This document shows positions 7,517 through 15,174 of a stretch of DNA of 31,705 bases, piece after piece. The notes beneath the pieces are model-generated. The model saw only the letters and a program-made list of their open reading frames with translations, had not been told where the DNA came from and did no database searches. How positions within the stretch are numbered: position 1 is the stretch's first letter; the number at the start of each line of letters is the position of its first letter. This stretch comes from a virus, in IMG/VR virus record IMGVR_UViG_3300048836_001187, positions 1 to 31,705 of that record, one strand, 5' to 3'. The translations under genes and the position numbers were made by a program.

Positions 7517-9160
7517 TCACCCCGCGATCTTTTTAAAGTTTAGGTTGCCGCTCTCGGGCACCCAGGCAAAGCTGCCAATCCGCAGCGACGAAAGCACCTG
7601 TACATCGTTGACGTACAGCTTGCCGGAAGAAAAATATGCGATTGCGCTGTCGGTGGTGACGCTGTCCTCGCTGCCGGAGAAGAAGTAAAGAACATCGTTC
7701 TCCAGCTTTAGCTTGATTGCGGACGTGCTCTTCCCGATCACAATGCCGGAGGAAATTAGCCGTATGAAACCGCGCACCGACTCGAACTGCTGCGATGTTT
7801 CGCCGTTCAGCGTTGAAATACGGCTTGCCGTCTCCGTGAAGTTCGCCTCGATTGTCCCCGCCATGATGGAGAACGAAGTCTGAACCGTATTCTGCAGCGC
7901 GATGAAATCCTGCGTCCGGACATATTCTTCCAGAGCGGTCATGATAATCTGCTGTGCGGATTGCAGGATCGAGGTGTTCTGGGTGATTTGCTCCTGCACG
8001 ATTTCCTTGATCTCTCCGTGCGTCGAATAATCAGATTCGATCGACGCAACGCGATTCTTCACCGAAGCATTCTGTCGGATCTCTTCACCGATCATAGACG
8101 GACGCGAATCCCCGAGTACGATGCCAGTGCTTGCGGGATTATTCAACGGAATCGTCAGTTCTGACAGCACATACGTCTCTTCCGGGCAGATCGTGCCGCA
8201 GGAAACGATCACCTTATCCAAGAAGCGAAACGACTCCACGTTTGCGTCGGCATTGTGCAGATCGACCGCCGAAAGCTTGATCGTCTGCTTGAATCGCGCG
8301 CCTGTTCCGCTTAGCCAGTCGCGGCCTTTGTTCATGAGGATCGAAGCGTCGGTGACTTCATCCCATGTGGTCAAGCCAGACGGCGCGAAGATTACCCCAT
8401 AATCGGTGGCGAGCTCGGAATCGATCAGAAAATCCTGCCCAACGTTCACGCTTTCGATCGTCAGCTGTGCGTCGCTCTCCGATTCCGGGTCTATGTCCTT
8501 CAACGCTGCGCCGAGCGGAACGCAAGCGGTGTAGGTCTCGGACGCGTTCTTGCTCAACACAAGGTCGATCAGGTTTTCACCGAATTCAATCCGCTGGCTC
8601 GAGGTGTCCGACACATCGGCGAGATAGTCCATAACCGGATTTTCATTCTCGTCAAATCTGACGATTAGGTAGCCGCCGAGTGGATCGAGCAGGCTGGTTC
8701 TCAAAATCTGCCACGCGGACAGATATTCCTTTGTCGTAATGCTGACCAAGTCGGCTATATCGCAGTTCCCTATACTAAGCCGCTGATTCACATTCACTTG
8801 CACGTTGTGAAGGGTCAAAATATGCGCCCATACATCAGCCGCGGTACCATCCAAAGCAAATGGACGATGGATGCTGTCCAATAGAAACGCCAGGACGCCC
8901 TCCGCGACCACCTTGCGATTTTCGTAGAGATCGCGCTCGTCCTCGATCGCTCGCCCAACCCAGATTAGGTTATCGTCCCGATAGACCCTGACGCGACTCT
9001 TGAGCTTTTCCAGCGCTCCATATTGCGGATGCTCCTTCGGAATCGTGAACATCAGCTCGCCCTGCTCGTTCTTCTTTTGCCTCAGCTCCGGCTCCAGAAC
9101 GAACAGATCTGGCAAACGCGGGTCATATAATACGTAGGAATCGCAGAGTATTCGGTACAT
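7517..9160 (-). CDS. Tail-associated protein, siphovirus tail endopeptidase-like
   Basis: This 547-residue protein has the position and N-terminal fold signature of the tail-associated lysin/baseplate hub family, which follows the distal tail protein in siphoviruses. The first 350 residues or so (MYRILCDSYVLYDP, then GRAIEDERDLYENRKVVAEGVLAFLLDS) match the ring-forming hub domain. Residues 380-470 are helical and would form a coiled coil (ASRISTLNGETSQQFESV). The last 80 residues are beta-rich (GIVIGKSTSAIKLKLENDVLYFFSG) and probably join the fibre. I see no clear peptidase catalytic motif, so a structural hub is the safer call. The ATG overlaps the TGA of the distal tail gene (TGATG), so the two are coupled. 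Confidence 0.78.
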   Translation of the reverse strand: MYRILCDSYVLYDPRLPDLFVLEPELRQKKNEQGELMFTIPKEHPQYGALEKLKSRVRVYRDDNLIWVGRAIEDERDLYENRKVVAEGVLAFLLDSIHRPFALDGTAADVWAHILTLHNVQVNVNQRLSIGNCDIADLVSITTKEYLSAWQILRTSLLDPLGGYLIVRFDENENPVMDYLADVSDTSSQRIEFGENLIDLVLSKNASETYTACVPLGAALKDIDPESESDAQLTIESVNVGQDFLIDSELATDYGVIFAPSGLTTWDEVTDASILMNKGRDWLSGTGARFKQTIKLSAVDLHNADANVESFRFLDKVIVSCGTICPEETYVLSELTIPLNNPASTGIVLGDSRPSMIGEEIRQNASVKNRVASIESDYSTHGEIKEIVQEQITQNTSILQSAQQIIMTALEEYVRTQDFIALQNTVQTSFSIMAGTIEANFTETASRISTLNGETSQQFESVRGFIRLISSGIVIGKSTSAIKLKLENDVLYFFSGSEDSVTTDSAIAYFSSGKLYVNDVQVLSSLRIGSFAWVPESGNLNFKKIAG

Positions 9161-9801
9161 CAGAGCGCTCCTTTCCGGTAGGTGAACGTGATCGAACCTG
9201 TCCCCGTGATTTCAACCTCCGTAACACCCTCCAAGAGCACAAGCGAAGGAACGACATGCGAGCCAACCGACAGGTTAATCGTATAAACCACTCCTGCAAT
9301 CGTGAACGTCAGCGTCATCTCTGCAGAAACGGTGATCGTCGGCACGACCGGCATGCGCGTGTTGGTCAACGTCACGGTTGCGTTGCCCGATGGAAGTACT
9401 GTAATCGTAGTCTCGAAGTGCTCCAGCTTGTATGGTTTCGATCTGCACTCCAGCGAAAGTTCGCAATACCCAGCGTGCCGTTCCACATCCTCCACCGTAA
9501 CCCGCGCGGCAAAGTAATAAGTCGGATAGCGGTCGAAGATTACGTTCATCCGCCGCCCGTGCACGTCCGCCGCGAATGCGGAGATCGCCGCGTCAAACGG
9601 TGCGCGCGCGTACATCGTCAGCGGAATGATCCGATCGGCGTAACGCACCGTGCCAAACGCCTCCGACAGATCGAGCGCACCGTCGCGCCCGGGGATCTCC
9701 ACAAAGTTCGTCTGCGGCTCCGGCATGGGGATGGCGTAGGGCGCGACAATCAGGCCGTAGTCTGCGCGCGCCCATTTGGTTCCGAATCGGATATCGCTCA
9801 C
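9160..9801 (-). CDS. Distal tail protein (Dit-like)
   Basis: This 213-residue protein is the likely distal tail protein, which forms the hexameric hub between tail tube and baseplate. The sequence RFGTKWARADYGLIVAP and the stretch VEIPGRDGALDLSEAFG are typical of the N-terminal Dit domain (SPP1 gp19.1-like). A beta-rich C-terminal domain follows (PSGNATVTLTNTRMPVVPTI). I chose the GTG start because it lies in ATGTGA, overlapping the tape-measure stop, with AAGGAG about eight bases upstream. A much longer upstream reading in this frame runs through the tape-measure gene and has no ribosome binding site. Position after the tape measure is standard. Confidence 0.85.
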   Translation of the reverse strand: MSDIRFGTKWARADYGLIVAPYAIPMPEPQTNFVEIPGRDGALDLSEAFGTVRYADRIIPLTMYARAPFDAAISAFAADVHGRRMNVIFDRYPTYYFAARVTVEDVERHAGYCELSLECRSKPYKLEHFETTITVLPSGNATVTLTNTRMPVVPTITVSAEMTLTFTIAGVVYTINLSVGSHVVPSLVLLEGVTEVEITGTGSITFTYRKGAL

Positions 9802-12140
9802 ATCAGTCGCTCCTTTCGTCTGCGAATCGCGCCGAGCGCGTCGTCCATGGCCGGCGCAAGCCAGCCGATCGTTGCACCGGTATCCGCCACCAGCTGCATC
9901 CCAGCGAGCTGCGGCAGATACCGTCGCACCTCGGAGATCAAAACATCCAGTTTTTGCGACAGCAGGTCGCTCGTGCCACCGAAGCCGACGCTGTTCGGCA
10001 GGTTCGTCAGTACGTCGATCGCGCCCACATCTACGCTGGTCGGGATCGCGCTTTGGATCTGCTTGTTTACGTCCTCCATGGCGCCGGTGAAGCCAACGCC
10101 GACGCTGTCGCCCATGTTCTCGCCGATCCCAACGAACACTTTGGATGGCGAAGCGATACCGAGCGCTTTCTTCGCGCTTTTCACGATACCAGAGAAGAAA
10201 TCGCGCACTTTTGAAGCCAGCCATGAGGCCATGCTCTTGATGCCTTCCCAGAGGCCGTTAACAATATTCTTACCGATCTCGACCATGGATGACACCGACT
10301 GGCCGAGTCCGTTCAATATTGCGGAGATGATCTGCGGCAGAGCGGCGATCAACTGCGGGAGTGCCTTGATCAGACCCAGGGCGAGCTGAACCGTCAGCTG
10401 GATGCCCATGGTCATGAGCATGGGAAGATTCTGTGTAATGAAGTTGATGATCCCGGTGATCAGTTTCGGCAACGCTTCGATCAGCTTCGGCAGTGCGCGG
10501 ATGATCCCCTCTGCTAAACCCGTCACGATCGAAAATGCAGCCGCAAGAACCTTGTCCATGTTATTGAGCAGCGTTTCACAGATCAGCAGCACCGCCTCGA
10601 TGATTGCGGGAATCAGCGTCGGCAGCGCTTCTCCGATACCGGAGATCAGCGACGCAATCATGAGAATCGCTGCTTCAACCAGCGCGGGCAGGTTATCGAC
10701 GATCCCCTCCGCGAGCGTTGTGATCAGCTGCACCGCGCCGTCCGTAAACTGTGGCAGAGCAGTGATTACGCCTTGCAGCAACGTCATGACGATACCGGAC
10801 GCGGCGGAGATCAGCGTCGGCAGATTCGCCGCCAACGCTCCGCCGATCGCGCTCACGATGCTCATGCCAACCTGCACGAATTGCGGCAGGCTACCGAGAA
10901 TCAGGTTTGCAATCCCGCCGACCGTCTCGCCGAGCACGACGGTAATCTTATCGAAGTCGCCGCCCGCTTCCGCTAGTCCTGAGGTGAAGTCTCCAAGCAG
11001 GGAAACGCCGTCGTCCGCAAGCGTCTGAAGCTGCGGTAAAAGAACCGTTCCCATTACCCTCTGAGCCGCTTCCGATCCTTGCTTGAGCCGTTGCAGGGAA
11101 TCGTCGAACGCGCCGAACTTCTCGATCGTTTCCTCGCTCAAAACCGCGCCCATACGCTTGGCTTCATCGGCCAACGCCGCGATACCCTCGCTGCCCTGTG
11201 CGATGAGTGGATTTAACTCCTGCGCGCTCTTGCCGAAGAGCTGCATGGCCAGCGCATCGCGCTCCGTTTCGTTCGCCACCTGCCCGAGCGCGTCAATGGA
11301 ATCCCAGTAAACGTCCTCGCTGCCTCGAAGCGTCCCGTCCGCGTTGGTCACCGATACGCCTAAACGGTCGTATGCCTTGGCAAATTGTTCACTGCCGCCG
11401 GCGGCGTTGGACATGGATTTCACGTTCTTCGCCATGGAGCCGGTCATGGTCTCCAGCGAAACATCCACAAGGTCGGCGGCGTAGGAATACGCCTGTAGCC
11501 GTTCCACGCTCATGCCGGTAATGGAACTTTGCGTCAGCATTTCATCCGCATATGCCGCGGTATTGATCGTCATATCGACCAGCGCTTTGCCTGCCGCAAC
11601 CGCCGCCGTACCGATGGCCACCATGGCTGCACCGAGCGCAACGCCGATCCCTTTGACGACCGAGCCAAGCTGATCGAAACGACCGCCAGCGTCATCTGCC
11701 TGATCGGCTGACTGCTTGATCTCCTTGCCGAATTCGTCCGCCTGCTTCCCAGCAGAATCAAGACCGTTGGCGGAACCTTCAAGCGCTGTTTCATTCGCGC
11801 CAAGCTCCCGCTCCATACCGTTGAGCGCGGCGTTAGCATTGTTGAGCTGAATCTGCCAGGCCTGGGTGCGCTTATCATTCTCCCCAAAAGAAGAAGCCGC
11901 GTTCTGCAACGCGGCCTCGAGGGTTTCGACCTTATCTTTTTGAGCGTCGATCTCTTTTCGCAGGACCTGGTTTCGGGCGGTCAGCGCGCCGACTGATTTA
12001 TCCTGCTTCTCGAACTGGGAGGTGACGAGGTTCATCTCGCTCCCGAGCACCTTGAACGACTGGTTGATCTCGGAGAGCGATTTTCGGAAAGCTTGTTCGC
12101 CCTCAATTCCAATCCTGAGTCCAAAATCGCTATATCCCAT
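9798..12140 (-). CDS. Tail tape measure protein
   Basis: This 780-residue protein sets tail length and helps DNA passage. The N-terminus (GYSDFGLRIGIEGEQAFRKSL, then INQSFKVLGSEMNLVTSQF) is the usual start of Bacillota tape measures. A long coiled coil (about 20-150) and alternating hydrophobic segments follow (about 160-185 and 400-600, with repeated ALPQLI and ALPTLI patterns). The C-terminal part includes the conserved ALGIASPSKVF motif near residue 690. The start at 12140 has AGGAGG twelve bases upstream; a reading 10 codons longer has no ribosome binding site. The last ATGTGA couples it to the distal tail gene. Its ribosome binding site and first codons have an exact inverted copy upstream (12386-12420), which is highly unusual and may control translation. 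Confidence 0.92.
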   Translation of the reverse strand: MGYSDFGLRIGIEGEQAFRKSLSEINQSFKVLGSEMNLVTSQFEKQDKSVGALTARNQVLRKEIDAQKDKVETLEAALQNAASSFGENDKRTQAWQIQLNNANAALNGMERELGANETALEGSANGLDSAGKQADEFGKEIKQSADQADDAGGRFDQLGSVVKGIGVALGAAMVAIGTAAVAAGKALVDMTINTAAYADEMLTQSSITGMSVERLQAYSYAADLVDVSLETMTGSMAKNVKSMSNAAGGSEQFAKAYDRLGVSVTNADGTLRGSEDVYWDSIDALGQVANETERDALAMQLFGKSAQELNPLIAQGSEGIAALADEAKRMGAVLSEETIEKFGAFDDSLQRLKQGSEAAQRVMGTVLLPQLQTLADDGVSLLGDFTSGLAEAGGDFDKITVVLGETVGGIANLILGSLPQFVQVGMSIVSAIGGALAANLPTLISAASGIVMTLLQGVITALPQFTDGAVQLITTLAEGIVDNLPALVEAAILMIASLISGIGEALPTLIPAIIEAVLLICETLLNNMDKVLAAAFSIVTGLAEGIIRALPKLIEALPKLITGIINFITQNLPMLMTMGIQLTVQLALGLIKALPQLIAALPQIISAILNGLGQSVSSMVEIGKNIVNGLWEGIKSMASWLASKVRDFFSGIVKSAKKALGIASPSKVFVGIGENMGDSVGVGFTGAMEDVNKQIQSAIPTSVDVGAIDVLTNLPNSVGFGGTSDLLSQKLDVLISEVRRYLPQLAGMQLVADTGATIGWLAPAMDDALGAIRRRKERLM

Positions 12141-12158
12141 TTGTTCAGTTATCCTCCT
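12124..12158 (-). repeat. 35-bp inverted repeat, copy at the tape-measure start
   Basis: This copy contains the AGGAGG ribosome binding site, spacer, ATG and first codons (MGYSD) of the tape-measure gene. It is identical, base for base over 35 bp, to 12386-12420 on the opposite strand. The match ends exactly at both sides. Confidence 0.95.
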
Positions 12159-12324
12159 TCCCGGCAACAAGTACTGTATTGATTGCTTTTTTCAGCTAGA
12201 CTTCTCGGATAATTATTTGCAGAACTAAATGGTGATTTTTCATTAGGGTGGATGAAAAAGATAAAAATCATTCAGATTCGGATCGGAAAAAAGCATCTTT
12301 GCACTTTCACTGCAACACATCATC

Positions 12325-12352
12325 GTAATAGTTATCCGAGGAGTTTTGTCAA
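12325..12352 (-). promoter_or_regulatory. Candidate leftward promoter for the tape measure
   Basis: The minus strand reads TTGACA (12352-12347), a 16-bp spacer and TATTAC (12330-12325). A transcript would start near 12318, inside the loop of the 35-bp inverted repeat, and so carry the tape-measure ribosome binding site without its antisense copy. The -35 is perfect and the -10 matches at four of six positions. It lies behind a strong terminator, so the tail and lysis genes probably need it. Confidence 0.5.
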
Positions 12353-12364
12353 AATTCCTCGGAT
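12334..12364. promoter_or_regulatory. Palindromic operator between divergent promoters
   Basis: The palindrome has 9-bp outer arms (ATCCGAGGA and TCCTCGGAT) and inner TTTT/AAAA arms around GTC, 31 bp in all. Its centre supplies the -35 boxes of both divergent promoter candidates. Related half-sites TTATCCGAGAAG occur at 12419-12430 and, inverted, at 12201-12212. A dimeric repressor or activator could bind here; it could also be a structured RNA element. No gene in the window is an obvious partner. Confidence 0.5.
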
Positions 12365-12374
12365 TTCCTATATC
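12346..12374 (+). promoter_or_regulatory. Candidate rightward promoter
   Basis: The plus strand reads TTGTCA (12346-12351), a 17-bp spacer and TATATC (12369-12374), with a likely start near 12381. The transcript would carry the second copy of the tape-measure start region and a 23-codon ORF, and could end at the hairpin 12482-12503. Confidence 0.4.
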
Positions 12375-12385
12375 TTCTGAAAGTT

Positions 12386-12420
12386 AGGAGGATAACTGAA
12401 CAAATGGGATATAGCGATTT
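12386..12420 (+). repeat. 35-bp inverted repeat, upstream copy
   Basis: This copy lies 227 bp from the tape-measure copy and in the opposite orientation. On the plus strand it reads as a complete AGGAGG, spacer and ATG followed by MGYSD codons. In a leftward transcript it is perfectly antisense to the tape-measure translation start. Confidence 0.95.
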
Positions 12421-12475
12421 ATCCGAGAAGTGGGATAAATCGCTCGCCAAAGAACCACCTCCCTATAACAAATAG
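12404..12475 (+). CDS. Micro-ORF sharing the tape-measure start
   Basis: A 23-codon ORF (MGYSDLSEKWDKSLAKEPPPYNK) starts at the ATG in the duplicated region, with the same AGGAGG site as the tape-measure gene. After five shared residues it diverges. Its DNA also forms a hairpin (12414-12443, GCGATTTAT and ATAAATCGC arms). It may be a leader peptide, a by-product of the duplication, or untranslated. No family is recognisable at this length. Confidence 0.3.
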   Translation: MGYSDLSEKWDKSLAKEPPPYNK

Positions 12476-12481
12476 CACAAA

Positions 12482-12503
12482 AAAACGACCCGAAGGTCGT
12501 TTT
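12482..12503 (-). terminator. Strong terminator after the diguanylate cyclase gene
   Basis: Read leftward, a 9-bp stem closes on a UUCG tetraloop (ACGACC, UUCG, GGTCGT) and is followed by a run of seven T. It lies 27 nt after the diguanylate cyclase stop. It should end transcripts from upstream and thus cut off the tape measure and everything beyond it from the head-gene transcript. Confidence 0.85.
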
Positions 12504-12529
12504 CATGAAAGAATATGCGAATTTAAGAT

Positions 12530-13879
12530 TTAATGGATCGTAACTTTATCCCTGCCCGAGTTCTTCGAACGGTATAGCGCTTCATCGGCGTTCGTAATCA
12601 ACTCCTGTTCGTTGCTGATCGTGGTTTCCGGCATGGAGTCAAGGCCGACGCTGATTGTTACACCAATCTGATTCTCGCCAAATGATGTCTTGCTTTCCCG
12701 AACGATATGACGTACACGTTCTGCAATCGTAAATGCATCGTTCTTCGATGCGCCAGGTAGTATGACCATGAACTCCTCTCCGCCATAGCGCAATAAAATG
12801 TCGCCTTCCCGAATGCCTTGACGAATCGAGTTCGTGATATTCTTCAAAACCCGGTCTCCGACAACATGGCCATATGTATCGTTCACTTGCTTGAAATGAT
12901 CGATATCAAACATCAGCACTGCAAGCGGCACGCTGCGCCGCACAGACCGTGAGTATTCCTCGCGCAGTCGGATCATGCCAAATCGACGATTCAAAATACC
13001 CGTCAACGGATCAAGCGCCGCGAGCTTCTGCAGCTGCTCATGCTCCAGCGCATTATGCAGCGCAACAGCGAGGCTTTGAGTGAAAATAGCCAGCTGTTTA
13101 AGGTTCTCTGCAATGAATGGAGAGGCTTTTGCTAAAAGGATTACACCCAAGGGAACGTTCTTAAACTTCACCGGCTCTATGATGACTTCATTTGGATGAA
13201 ATCGCGTCAGTGTGCTTTCCACAATAATCTCCGCGGGATATTTGATGGCAATGGTATCGCCTTTTGAAAAAGCCCTTAAAACATGAGGATCTGTCGCTGT
13301 TTCCTTCGCATCTTGTATGCCGAAGGAACGCAGTACAATAATCTCGCCTTCATTCTCAATCAAAATTGCGCCAGCATCTGCTCCGGTACCACTCATCACG
13401 CGATCCAATGCGTATTCTGCGAGCGCGTGCAAGTCCAACTGACTGGAAAAGGCGGCCGTGTATGTTTTAATTTCATCGAGCATGCGAAGCGAGTTTTCAA
13501 ACGATTCGATCAGTTCATCGAAGGCCTGCGCACTCTCCCCAAATTCATCATCCGTATCGACAGGAATGCTGCAATGCTCTGCGCTGCATTCGTCGATCCT
13601 ACCGTTTTCGGAAACCAATATGATTGAATTCTTCACATCCCGCATTTTCGTCGTCAGTACAGTTAACTTGTTCTTTACCGTAACGCGAGAAATCAGAATG
13701 TTCACGAACCCGACGAGCACACCTGCGGCAACACAGCATGAAATGAACAATCCGCTGAACGCGATTGTTTTTGGTACACCAAGCAGGATCATGAAGAACG
13801 GAAATACGATACCAATGAGCAGTCCGAACCCAATCATGCGAATCGACAAACTAAGAAACGTGTTCCGTAAACGCTTCAT
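12530..13879 (-). CDS. Membrane GAF-GGDEF diguanylate cyclase
   Basis: This 449-residue protein makes cyclic di-GMP from two GTP. Two membrane helices (about residues 15-34 and 38-63) lead to a HAMP-like linker (about 64-140), a GAF-like sensor domain (about 145-280) and a GGDEF domain (287-449). The active-site motif is GGEEF (366-370), with metal-binding Asp325 in FDIDHF and the entry motif DPLTG at 290. An inhibitory I-site RxxD (REGD, 357-360) lies exactly five residues before GGEEF, so the enzyme should be active and product-inhibited. TAGGAG precedes the ATG. The gene sits between the tail chaperone and tape measure, where phages normally have nothing, is visibly richer in A+T than its neighbours, and has its own promoter candidate and terminator. 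It looks like an acquired gene for host behaviour rather than for the virion. Confidence 0.93.
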   Translation of the reverse strand: MKRLRNTFLSLSIRMIGFGLLIGIVFPFFMILLGVPKTIAFSGLFISCCVAAGVLVGFVNILISRVTVKNKLTVLTTKMRDVKNSIILVSENGRIDECSAEHCSIPVDTDDEFGESAQAFDELIESFENSLRMLDEIKTYTAAFSSQLDLHALAEYALDRVMSGTGADAGAILIENEGEIIVLRSFGIQDAKETATDPHVLRAFSKGDTIAIKYPAEIIVESTLTRFHPNEVIIEPVKFKNVPLGVILLAKASPFIAENLKQLAIFTQSLAVALHNALEHEQLQKLAALDPLTGILNRRFGMIRLREEYSRSVRRSVPLAVLMFDIDHFKQVNDTYGHVVGDRVLKNITNSIRQGIREGDILLRYGGEEFMVILPGASKNDAFTIAERVRHIVRESKTSFGENQIGVTISVGLDSMPETTISNEQELITNADEALYRSKNSGRDKVTIH

Positions 13880-13955
13880 TTCGTACTCCTATTCCTTTTT
13901 ATAAACGCCATAACGTAAGATAGAGCAAGTTTACCATATACGCTGAGCGGATACA

Positions 13956-13985
13956 ATTGAAAGCAAAATCATATGTTTGTGTCAA
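13956..13985 (-). promoter_or_regulatory. Candidate promoter for the diguanylate cyclase
   Basis: The minus strand has TTGACA (13985-13980), an 18-bp spacer and TTCAAT (13961-13956), about 75 bp before the ATG. The -10 matches at four of six positions. An own promoter would let the prophage express the cyclase in the lysogen. Confidence 0.4.
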
Positions 13986-14005
13986 CATGCTCAAGCAAGC
14001 TGTTT

Positions 14006-14580
14006 CTACAGGAACGATGGCAAAACATCTTCTATAGAATACTCTGTTTTCACGTGGGCGATTCCATGAAACTGCCGGTATGCTTCCCACTGATCAAGAA
14101 GTGCGCCAAGCGGCATGAGCCAAACCTCGCGCTCCGGGCGCCCCAACAGGGTCACCCCATAAAAGATCAGTCGGGCAAACAGCTCTTCGTCACTTGCCCG
14201 ACTGGCGCGTTTTTTAAGGACTCCTCCTCGCTCTCGACATGACGCGCCGTTCCCTTAACCATCGCTTCCATGATCGCGGTCTTATAGCTGGAGAGATCCA
14301 GCGGTGTGGTGAGCAGTTCGACCGCTTCCTCGGTTAAAAGCTCGCGTTTATCGTCCGGCTCGAGCAGGTTATGCACAAGCGTGCTCTGATTGGCAAGCAG
14401 CGTGATCAGCCACACCACCTCATCCAGCGCCAGCTCGAAGTTCTCCGCCTTCATGAGCTTATCGCCCAGATGCTCTAACCCGCCGTAGCGCTTCGCGATC
14501 TCTTTCGTCGCGCGGGTGGTCAGGAGCATTTCATACTCCCGATTGCCGATCTGGATCATCGCGCCTCTGTCGTTTTCCAT
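14006..14580 (-). CDS. Tail assembly chaperone, long frameshifted form (GT-like)
   Basis: A -1 shift at A AAA AAC (14215-14209) joins the first 124 codons of the short chaperone to a 67-codon extension that ends at TAG 14008-14006, giving about 191 residues. The extension reads RASDEELFARLIFYGVTLLG, then PLGALLDQWEAYRQFHG and TEYSIEDVLPSFL. This is the pattern seen in the T part of many siphoviral chaperones and has no start codon of its own. The long form is known in other phages to recruit the tape measure and tail tube protein. Frameshifting is inferred from the slippery heptamer and the well-conserved appearance of the extension. Confidence 0.8.
14167..14580 (-). CDS. Tail assembly chaperone, short form (G-like)
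   Basis: This 137-residue protein is the zero-frame product of the tail chaperone gene. It reads IGNREYEMLLTTRATKEIAKRYGG at the start and then a helical body with LDEVVWLITLLANQS, as in the gpG-like family of siphoviruses. It lies directly after the major tail protein gene, and its ribosome binding site GGAGGG overlaps the end of that gene. The A AAA AAC slippery site lies 14 codons before its stop, so a fraction of ribosomes should produce the longer form. Normally the tape-measure gene would follow at once; here about 1.85 kb with a diguanylate cyclase gene intervenes. Confidence 0.88.
   Translation of the reverse strand: MENDRGAMIQIGNREYEMLLTTRATKEIAKRYGGLEHLGDKLMKAENFELALDEVVWLITLLANQSTLVHNLLEPDDKRELLTEEAVELLTTPLDLSSYKTAIMEAMVKGTARHVESEEESLKNAPVGQVTKSCLPD
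14209..14215 (-). promoter_or_regulatory. Programmed -1 frameshift site
   Basis: The heptamer A AAA AAC is in the zero frame of the chaperone (TTA AAA AAC at codons 122-124). It is one of the most efficient bacterial slippery sequences. The -1 frame stays open for 67 codons after it. Confidence 0.85.
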
Positions 14581-14583
14581 TTG

Positions 14584-15174
14584 TTAACCCTCCACCGCAA
14601 ATGTCGGTTCGTAAACCTGTGTGTACCAACCCGTGATCGTCGCTGCCGGCACGCTGGTATCATCCTCGTTGACCTCAGCCTTCCAAGGGTGCTTTCCCTG
14701 ACCATCCAGCTTGTTGCGACGGATGATTGTTCCCTCAATCGACGGAGTCGAGAACGTGATATTGTCGCCTTTGGTCTGCAGGTTCGTCGCGGGGATGCCG
14801 AACACGACGCGGTAGAGCCAGAAGTATCGGAATCTGCCGTTACTCTTCTTCGCGCGGAAACCGATTGCGACCGGTTGGCCGCCATTCTCGCTCTGGGAGA
14901 TCAGAACTTTGTTGTCGTCGATCTGCGACCCCGTCAGATCACTAGCGACCGCCGCGCCGATGTTGTCAATGCCCAGCGTCAGCGTACCGCTCTTGAACTC
15001 CTTCACCACCTCGGCGGCACCATCGTCGGCGTAGAGCGTCGCTTCGTTGATATCGATCTTTAACTCCGCGGACATCGCCTTGGCAAGTGAAACGGGTGCA
15101 GCGTAAGTCTCATCGCCGTTTGTGCCCTCAGTAATCTTCGCGTAATACAATTTATCTAGGCCAATTGTTGCCAT
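14584..15174 (-). CDS. Major tail (tube) protein, phi13 type
   Basis: This 196-residue protein is the tail tube subunit. The start MATIGLDKLYYAKITEGTNG and the stretch AMSAELKIDINEATLYADDG are characteristic of the phi13-type major tail protein of Bacillota siphoviruses. The rest is beta-rich, as expected for the tube fold, with VAIGFRAKKSNGRFRYFWLYRVVFG in the middle. It lies between the head-tail joining genes and the tail chaperone, which is standard. The ATG directly follows the stop of the preceding gene. Confidence 0.9.
   Translation of the reverse strand: MATIGLDKLYYAKITEGTNGDETYAAPVSLAKAMSAELKIDINEATLYADDGAAEVVKEFKSGTLTLGIDNIGAAVASDLTGSQIDDNKVLISQSENGGQPVAIGFRAKKSNGRFRYFWLYRVVFGIPATNLQTKGDNITFSTPSIEGTIIRRNKLDGQGKHPWKAEVNEDDTSVPAATITGWYTQVYEPTFAVEG

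Noticed and set aside
9160-10224. A long open frame of 354 codons covering the distal tail gene and upstream sequence.
   Set aside because: The first 140 codons are a low-complexity shadow of the tape-measure gene; the GTG at 9801 has the ribosome binding site and a coupled stop-start.
12159-12385. The segment as a MITE or insertion sequence remnant.
   Set aside because: The inverted repeat is made of phage tape-measure sequence, no target duplication is visible, and no transposase is linked to it.
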